This document shows, piece after piece, positions 58,789 to 64,000 of a DNA stretch of 64,000 bases. Positions within the stretch are counted from its first letter, which is position 1; each line of letters begins with the position of its first letter. Below the pieces are notes generated by a model, which did not search any database, had not been told where the DNA came from, and saw only the letters and a list, made by a program, of their open reading frames with translations. The stretch comes from Phocaeicola vulgatus (GTDB lineage: Bacteria > Bacteroidota > Bacteroidia > Bacteroidales > Tannerellaceae): positions 885,001 to 949,000 of the forward strand of contig CP091733.1 of assembly GCA_022009975.1 (NCBI GenBank). Reading direction: 5' to 3'. A program made the translations under genes and the position numbers.

Positions 58789-58827
58789 GGGCTGTGTGTC
58801 ATATCAACCATTTGACACACGGCTCTT
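58789..58827. terminator. R1-derived hairpin terminator between convergent rlmI and menE (copy H)
   Basis: Arms gggctgtgtgtca and tgacacacggctc with a 9-base loop, then tttt on the plus strand. Carries the GGCTGTGTGTCA sequence of R1 ends. Confidence 0.75.
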
Positions 58828-58831
58828 TTCT

Positions 58832-59911
58832 TTATTTCTTCCTTGAAATCTCCTCAGCCAATCTGCGGCACTCCGCCCTGCTGATTTTCCCCGTTTCTGT
58901 CAAAGGAATGGATTCAACCCGATAAATAGATTTGGGACGTTGATATTTCGGTAATGATTTCTCGATTCTTTCCTTCAATTCATTCAGAGGCTCGTTCCCT
59001 TCGATTAACATGACCACGATTTCTCCGAATTTGGCATTAGGAACAGCTGTGATTGCAAACTTTCCCGAAACATAAGGATGCAGGAGAGATTCGACTGATT
59101 CAATTTGGATTTTGATTCCTCCGCTATTGATGATGTTGTCTTTCCTGCCTATCACAATAAATGATTTATCTTCATAAAGTTCCACTACATCGTTGGTGTA
59201 TAATCTATTGTCACAAACATCTGGGGCATCGATGATTAGCGTCTGATTGTTTGAAAGGGAAAGTCTTACATTTGGAAAAGGAGTGTAATGGCCGGACGGA
59301 GAAGAGCCATTAAGAAGTCGCAACGCAATGTGCGACAATGTTTCCGTCATTCCATAAGAAGAGTAGATCGGATTGGGAAATGATTTGAGTTCTCTTTCCA
59401 TCTCTTTGTCAATGGATCCTCCGCCGATAATCAAGTTCTTGACTTGCATCAGCAACTCCCTTTCATCCGGATTCTGAAGGGAGTTGAATACTTGCAAAGG
59501 AATTAATGCTGCAAAATCTATATTCTTATGGATTGGAGACATGGGATGTCCTGAAGGTTCGGAAAGCAACAATTCCATTTGGCAGACAAGAGCTCTTACA
59601 ACCACCATCTTGCCAGCAATATAGCGGAGTGGCATACAAAGGAGCGCACGGTCGAGCCTTTGCAAATGGAGAAAAGAACAGGTGTTTTGTGCACTGTTCA
59701 TCATCTGCTGTTTCTTTATGGTCAGCTCTTTTGGGATTCCAGTCGATCCGGAAGTGTGAACCGTCAAAAAGGGAGACGGGGAGAACCAATCTTCCAAAAA
59801 ACGGAAAAGGTCATCTTCTATTCCGGAAGATTGGGGCAAACCTTGTTCGACCAATTCCCGGGAATACCAAATCCCTTGATATAAAAGCGAGCAGGACAAC
59901 CATTCTTCCAT
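58832..59911 (-). CDS. menE: o-Succinylbenzoate-CoA ligase
   Basis: A 359-residue adenylating enzyme of menaquinone synthesis. P-loop TVHTSGSTGIPKELTIKKQQ, then YSSYGMTETLSHIALR, KSFIVIGRKDNIINSGGIKI and the C-terminal Lys in PLTETGKISRAECRRL. Short for the family but normal for Bacteroidetes MenE. It overlaps nothing and starts 12 bases before the radical SAM stop. Complete. menA is 29 kb away. Confidence 0.9.
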   Translation of the reverse strand: MEEWLSCSLLYQGIWYSRELVEQGLPQSSGIEDDLFRFLEDWFSPSPFLTVHTSGSTGIPKELTIKKQQMMNSAQNTCSFLHLQRLDRALLCMPLRYIAGKMVVVRALVCQMELLLSEPSGHPMSPIHKNIDFAALIPLQVFNSLQNPDERELLMQVKNLIIGGGSIDKEMERELKSFPNPIYSSYGMTETLSHIALRLLNGSSPSGHYTPFPNVRLSLSNNQTLIIDAPDVCDNRLYTNDVVELYEDKSFIVIGRKDNIINSGGIKIQIESVESLLHPYVSGKFAITAVPNAKFGEIVVMLIEGNEPLNELKERIEKSLPKYQRPKSIYRVESIPLTETGKISRAECRRLAEEISRKK

Positions 59912-59923
59912 GACTTCCTGAAT

Positions 59924-61164
59924 TTAAAAGAGATGAAGTTTCCCATTCTCCATACGGACATGCTGCATGATGTTTGCCGGCGGGCGTTGTTCCATCAGCT
60001 CCCTTTTCATGAAATCCATAAAGGGCGAGACGTGTGAGAAATAGTGGTGATAACCTTTGCATAAATAGTTCAATCCTGCTTCTCCATCTTCACTCTTTAG
60101 GAATCGGTTCTTAGGGCATTCTCCATTGCAAGCGAAGAGATAATCGCACTCCTTGCATTGCAAAGGCAATTTGTCATATTTATCCGTTCCGAACTTCAGT
60201 TGTTCTTGGCTATACATCATCTCTGTCAATGTCTTGTCGTGGATGTTCCCCCGTTTGTATTCCGGAAAGACAAAATGGTCGCACGCATAAACATCTCCAT
60301 TGAACTCCATTACACCAGCGTGTCCGCACGTTTGGCAAGGGAACAGATGCCCGGTTGGACTCCCATCCAATTGGCAAGTGTCGCATCGAACAGCTGGATG
60401 AAGAAATCTCCCACATCTTTTTGTACCCATTCGTCAAACAATGCACAAAGGAAATTTCCCCATTTGACGGAATCCACGGAAAAGGGAGCCAATTTGACCT
60501 CTTTGCAGTCTTGGTCCGGCGAGCTTAACAAAGTGCCGTCAGCGTGAGTTCCCAAACGTTCGACAATCGGAGCGAATTGGATATAATGACACTCTATATC
60601 TTTGAAGAACTGATAAAACTCGTGAGGATAATCGACATTATAATCATTAACGACAGCCATTCCATTGTATTCGACACCGTGCTTTTTCAACAAATTGATG
60701 CCTTTCATCACCTTATAGAACGATGGCAGTCCTTGGCGGTTGCGGCGATATTCGTCGTGGAACTCTTGTGGACCGTCGATAGAAATGCCGACCAAGAAAT
60801 TATTCTCTTTGAAGAACCTGCACCAATCGTCCGTCAACAGAGTCCCGTTCGTCTGGATGCAGTTGTCAATTCTTCTTCCCCGGGCATAACGTTGCTGCAA
60901 CTCCAAGGCTTTCTTATAGAAACTAATGGGGCGCATCAAAGTCTCTCCTCCGTGCCATGTAAACAAGACATCTTGCATGGTTTGGCACTCCATGTATTCC
61001 TTGATGAACTTTTCCAATAATTCATCCGTTAAGATATGATTCTTTATGGAAGGATAAAATTTACTCTTTTCCGTATAATAACAGTAGTCGCAAGCTAAGT
61101 TGCAAACCGAACCTGCTGGTTTGAGCATGACATAAATAGGCCGTGCGAAAGGTGATATATTCAT
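59924..61164 (-). CDS. Anaerobic sulfatase-maturating enzyme (radical SAM, SPASM) (one frame break)
   Basis: About 414 residues. Radical SAM cluster CNLACDYCYYTEKSKFYP (CxxxCxxC), FTWHGGETLMRP, ISIDGPQEFHDEYRR, and SPASM cysteines in CGHAGVMEFNGDVYACDHF, CKECDYLFACNGECPKNRF. It turns a Cys or Ser of a sulfatase into formylglycine. I start at the ATG at 61162-61164 (MNISPFARPIYVML), two bases before the amidase stop, rather than at 61353 inside that gene. The frame breaks at 60331-60333; AAAA restored gives SLAKTCGHAGVMEF. No sulfatase is in the window. Confidence 0.88.
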
Positions 61165-61165
61165 C

Positions 61166-62170
61166 TTATTTGGAGTTTTTATAATCTTTGACAAAAGCTT
61201 CGCTAATCCAATTAGCCATCGCCTGCCGGTTGTTGCTAAGAGTGATACGCAGTTGGTCGTATTTGTTTTGTATATTGCCGATTTCCACAAAGACGGAAAC
61301 AGGGTTTGTGTTGCGGAGCACATACAAATCACGGGAACTGACAGTTCCTTCAAAGCCTCTTCCCGGTTGATGGTGGTTATACTTTTGTTGGAACGTCGAT
61401 TTCATTGTCGATGCCAGTTTGCGGCTCTGCCGGCTTCCGGAATGGTAAAAGAAAACATCCGTCTGTTTGCTTTGGCTCCGGCTGTCAACATGGATGAACA
61501 ATGCCCGTTTGTATTTGTATTGTTCCCGCCGAGACAAGGAGTTGATCTTTTCGCAACGTTGTTTCAATCGGCTCACTTGGTTCAATGGGATTCTACTGCC
61601 CATGCAAGTTTCCCTTTTGCTGTTGTTAAGATAGACTTGGTCGCGGATTCCATCTTTGGCATCTTGGATAATGATATGCACTTTCGCCCCGCGCATCAAT
61701 AAGTTTCGGGCGAGGCGCAGCATGACATCATAAGCATATTCATCTTCATGTAACTCGTGTTTGCCAATCCTTCCGATGGCTCCCGGGTCGGGACCGCCAT
61801 GACCGCTGACAAGATAAAAGCATGCGCCTGATAGTTCGTTTGATATGATTTTATAGGAAGCCAAAGCCGGACCGAACAGAGGCTCATATCCTTTACGGCT
61901 TTTGTTCCTGCTTCCGGAAGTCGTCGGCTCTTTCTGCAAAGGAGGCAAAGTGTAGGTAACGCCCAGTTTCAGCGTGTTGTTTTTCCCGAGCTTCGCTTTG
62001 TTTATGCGGATGAACTCTTTGCGGTAGCTGGCACCGTTGCGGTCGAAACGTTTCAGGAACGACTCGATGCCTTCCCCGTTTTTAGGAGTCGCCTTTTCTT
62101 GCGCTTGGATGGAAAAGCAAGAGAGGCAGCCGAAAGCTGCTAATAATAAAAGAACACGGATTATTTGCAT
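61166..62170 (-). CDS. N-acetylmuramoyl-L-alanine amidase (Amidase_3)
   Basis: A 334-residue exported zinc amidase that cuts the peptide from muramic acid. Signal peptide MQIIRVLLLLAAFGCLSCFSIQAQ. Catalytic domain from YLVSGHGGPDPGAIGRI (first His ligand), HELHEDEYAYDVMLRLARNL (Glu), ALFIHVDSRSQSKQTDVFFY (His) and VFVEIGNIQNKYDQL (Glu). Overlaps the next gene by about 10 bases. Complete. Confidence 0.9.
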   Translation of the reverse strand: MQIIRVLLLLAAFGCLSCFSIQAQEKATPKNGEGIESFLKRFDRNGASYRKEFIRINKAKLGKNNTLKLGVTYTLPPLQKEPTTSGSRNKSRKGYEPLFGPALASYKIISNELSGACFYLVSGHGGPDPGAIGRIGKHELHEDEYAYDVMLRLARNLLMRGAKVHIIIQDAKDGIRDQVYLNNSKRETCMGSRIPLNQVSRLKQRCEKINSLSRREQYKYKRALFIHVDSRSQSKQTDVFFYHSGSRQSRKLASTMKSTFQQKYNHHQPGRGFEGTVSSRDLYVLRNTNPVSVFVEIGNIQNKYDQLRITLSNNRQAMANWISEAFVKDYKNSK

Positions 62171-62737
62171 AGAGCAGGAGATTGTAACCGTTTGTAGATT
62201 TCCTTTGTCAAATAGATATCGTACATGGCGTTGTGCAACTTCTCTTTATCCAAATCAATACCTAAAAAGCGGGCAACAGTCTCTTGTTTGAAGTCTGGCA
62301 TTTTATGTCGTTCTCCCAATAAATACTGGGTTGCCAAAACCATGACATCGATGGAATTGACCCAAAACCAAGAGTAGAAATAGTTGTCCCCGTTTTGCAC
62401 GAAAAAGGCTTTTAGGAAATAATTGTCGAACGAGGCATTGTTATAGCCGGCAAGGAAAAATTTGTCCGAACGGTCATACTTATCGACATATTTGGAGAGC
62501 ATGGCTATAAATTGCCCGTAAACTTCGTGCATGGGAGGATATTCGCTTATTTGTTCTTTCGTGACGTGGCAGACTTTCAACGCTTCTTCGTCAATATCGC
62601 ATTTGGGGTTGGGACAGACATGGAAATTGAAAGACTCCTTGCTTTCCCCGTCAATGACGATTTCACCGCTTATTTGATGGATGCCGTGCCGCCAATAACG
62701 GATTCCGGTTGTCTCAAGGTCGAAATAATATCTTCAT
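62161..62737 (-). CDS. DnaQ-like 3'-5' exonuclease (one frame break at the N terminus)
   Basis: About 193 residues from an ATG at 62735-62737. As read, it stops after seven codons; restoring two T residues to a run at 62723-62725 gives MKILFFDLETTGIRYWRHGI, the ExoI DxE motif. Then FLAGYNNASFDNYFLKAFFV (ExoII region with NNASFDN) and KLHNAMYDIYLTKEIYKRL (ExoIII, HxxxxD). Family: epsilon-like or Oligoribonuclease-like exonucleases. Overlaps the amidase start by 10 bases. Confidence 0.85.
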
Positions 62738-62773
62738 TTTACTAATTGCTTTTGACTGGAACACATTATATTA

Positions 62774-62837
62774 GGAGGCGGTGTGTCAAAATGGATGTTT
62801 TGATGCAGCCGTTTGCAATGATGACACACCGCCCCCT
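62774..62837 (-). terminator. R1-derived chimeric hairpin after the GH51 gene (copy G)
   Basis: On the minus strand, ggcggtgtgtcatcattgcaaacggctgc followed by a copy of the right hairpin half (catcaaaac...ttttgacac) with outer arms gggcggtgtgtca / tgacacaccgcc. It reads as the left and right parts of R1 fused by deletion of the middle. Confidence 0.65.
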
Positions 62838-62894
62838 AAGTTGTGAATAGTGCAAATATACAACAAAGAAACGAAAGACGAAATAGCACTAATT

Positions 62895-64000
62895 CTATTT
62901 CCTTACTTTGTAGACTACGAATGTTTGTGCGCCGACTGTCGTGTTGATTTGATTTCCTTTCACTTCAATCGTGCTCTCTTTTGGAACGATGGCGAAAGGT
63001 TGCTCCAAGCTGTTTTCCGCATCCGGATTATCCGAATGGAAAATGATTTGCTTGCCGTCACCGTCCAGTTTTACACTCTTTTTCAATCCTTCAAAAGCAA
63101 TTTGGATAGGTTGTGCCTCTTGGGATGTGTTGACCACTTTGACGATGTATTCGTTGTTCGTCCCGTCCCAAACAGCACTCGCAAATAATCCGTTTTGGTC
63201 TGCCTGTCCGCTTACCGCCTTCTTGTTGAGGGTAATCGGGATGACGTTCGTCCCTTTGTTGTTGCCATAAAGGGATTGGACATACCAACTGCAAGTCCGG
63301 ACACTCTTCAAGTTGTCAAACCAAATCAAGTCGGGACGCCATTGCCATCCTTCCACATGGGCTAAAAGAGGAGCGTATGTTGCCATTTCCACAACATCAG
63401 CATTGCGTTCTACTCCAGTCAGGAAAGCGGCTTCTAACAAAGCAGCTTCGAAATGGTTCCATTTCTTTCCTCTCCCGTGGCAAGCATATTCGCCGGCAAA
63501 GACTTTCGGACCTTTGCGGTCGTAAAGGTCATAGCGGTTGCCCGATTTTAGGAACCAAATTTCCGGACGATAGAAATGTTCATCCACCAAATCAACTTTG
63601 ATTCGCTTCATCTCCGGCCATAAATATTCAAACTCTTCACCTTCTGATCCCGGGCCGGAAGTGCCGACGATTTTAATCTCCGGGTATTGTTTACGGATGG
63701 CTTTCACGAACGGTTCCAGACGGACGATGTATTCCTCGCCCCATTGTTCGTTGCCTATTGCCAAGAATTTTAAATGGAAAGGTTCGGGATGTCCCATCTC
63801 CGCACGGACTTTTCCCCAAGTGGAGGAGATGTCGCCGTTGGCAAATTCAATCAAGTCCAACGCATCTTGGATATAACTGTCCAATTGGTCTACTGGCACA
63901 TTCGCTTCGGGCGAGTCATTTTGGTATTGGCAAGCCAAACCGCAGTTGACTACTGGAAGAGGTTCCGCTCCCATGTCTTCAGCCAATTGGAACAACTCAA
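62895..64000 (-). CDS. GH51 alpha-L-arabinofuranosidase, C-terminal part (runs off window end)
   Basis: The frame stays open to the window edge, so the N terminus is outside. The visible 368 residues hold the acid-base Glu in FLAIGNEQWGEEYIVRLEPF, DLVDEHFYRPEIWFL, the nucleophile Glu in VFAGEYACHGRGKKWNHFEA, and a C-terminal beta sandwich ending AQTFVVYKVRK. GH51 enzymes release arabinofuranose from arabinans and arabinoxylans. No frame break. Likely secreted or periplasmic, but the signal peptide is not visible. Confidence 0.88.
   Translation of the reverse strand, partial: ELFQLAEDMGAEPLPVVNCGLACQYQNDSPEANVPVDQLDSYIQDALDLIEFANGDISSTWGKVRAEMGHPEPFHLKFLAIGNEQWGEEYIVRLEPFVKAIRKQYPEIKIVGTSGPGSEGEEFEYLWPEMKRIKVDLVDEHFYRPEIWFLKSGNRYDLYDRKGPKVFAGEYACHGRGKKWNHFEAALLEAAFLTGVERNADVVEMATYAPLLAHVEGWQWRPDLIWFDNLKSVRTCSWYVQSLYGNNKGTNVIPITLNKKAVSGQADQNGLFASAVWDGTNNEYIVKVVNTSQEAQPIQIAFEGLKKSVKLDGDGKQIIFHSDNPDAENSLEQPFAIVPKESTIEVKGNQINTTVGAQTFVVYKVRK

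Overview
The window reads as a chromosome segment from a Bacteroidales bacterium, probably a gut or oral commensal. The evidence is the gene content (BamD–omega–DUF4293 order, menaquinone genes, class II LysRS with a C-terminal extension, lipoprotein TlpA-like thioredoxins, a TonB receptor, GH20 and GH51 glycosidases, fucose isomerase and permease, a sulfatase-maturase-type radical SAM enzyme) and the promoters, which match the Bacteroidetes -7 box TAnnTTTG. I cannot place it to genus. No rRNA, tRNA, CRISPR array, prophage or intact insertion sequence is visible.

Layout. 1-14.3 kb, mostly minus strand: ADP-forming acyl-CoA synthetase (partial), PBP1A, DUF4293, omega, BamD, a thioredoxin lipoprotein with a TonB receptor, Fmt, a ClC channel with CBS domains, a polyprenyl-phosphate sugar transferase and TsaC/Sua5. 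14.5-24 kb, plus strand: a tight eight-gene run (SLC13 transporter, two STAS proteins, ATP-grasp ligase, GH3 synthetase, MFS transporter, second GH3 synthetase, HATPase-GNAT fusion). I consider this the best candidate for an undescribed system: a probable amide- or peptide-forming metabolic cassette with its own transporters and a partner-switching regulator. 24.4-34 kb: CNNM/CorC transporter, FGGY kinase, thioredoxin, small membrane proteins, MenA, a DUF4922 HIT-like protein paired with a glycosyltransferase, and a CDF metal transporter. 34-42.3 kb: fucI-fucP, a zinc peptidase lipoprotein, glyA, GH20 hexosaminidase. 42.7-58.6 kb: lysS-gpsA-pgi, HAD phosphatase, clpB, ftsK-lolA-trxB-Dabb-GCAxxG, an RsbW-like kinase, DUF5063, a DEDD exonuclease, RlmI-like methyltransferase. 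58.8-64 kb, minus strand: MenE, radical SAM maturase, amidase, DnaQ-like exonuclease and a partial GH51 arabinofuranosidase.

Two cross-cutting features shape the reading. First, 25 of 53 genes carry one or more frame breaks (33 in total), including essential genes (lysS, clpB, ftsK, glyA, trxB). Nearly all are one- or two-base losses in short homopolymers, most often an A or T run of four read as three. I interpret these as consensus-sequence errors and annotate each as one full-length gene. Second, the intergenic regions hold at least three families of short structured repeats: R1, a two-hairpin element of about 125 bases with truncated and hairpin-only derivatives; R2, an A/T-rich element bounded by inverted copies of accgttgtttt; R3, tandem units around a 'aaaggtagtatgctttt' core. 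They mostly lie at gene 3' ends and may serve as terminators, but their origin looks mobile.
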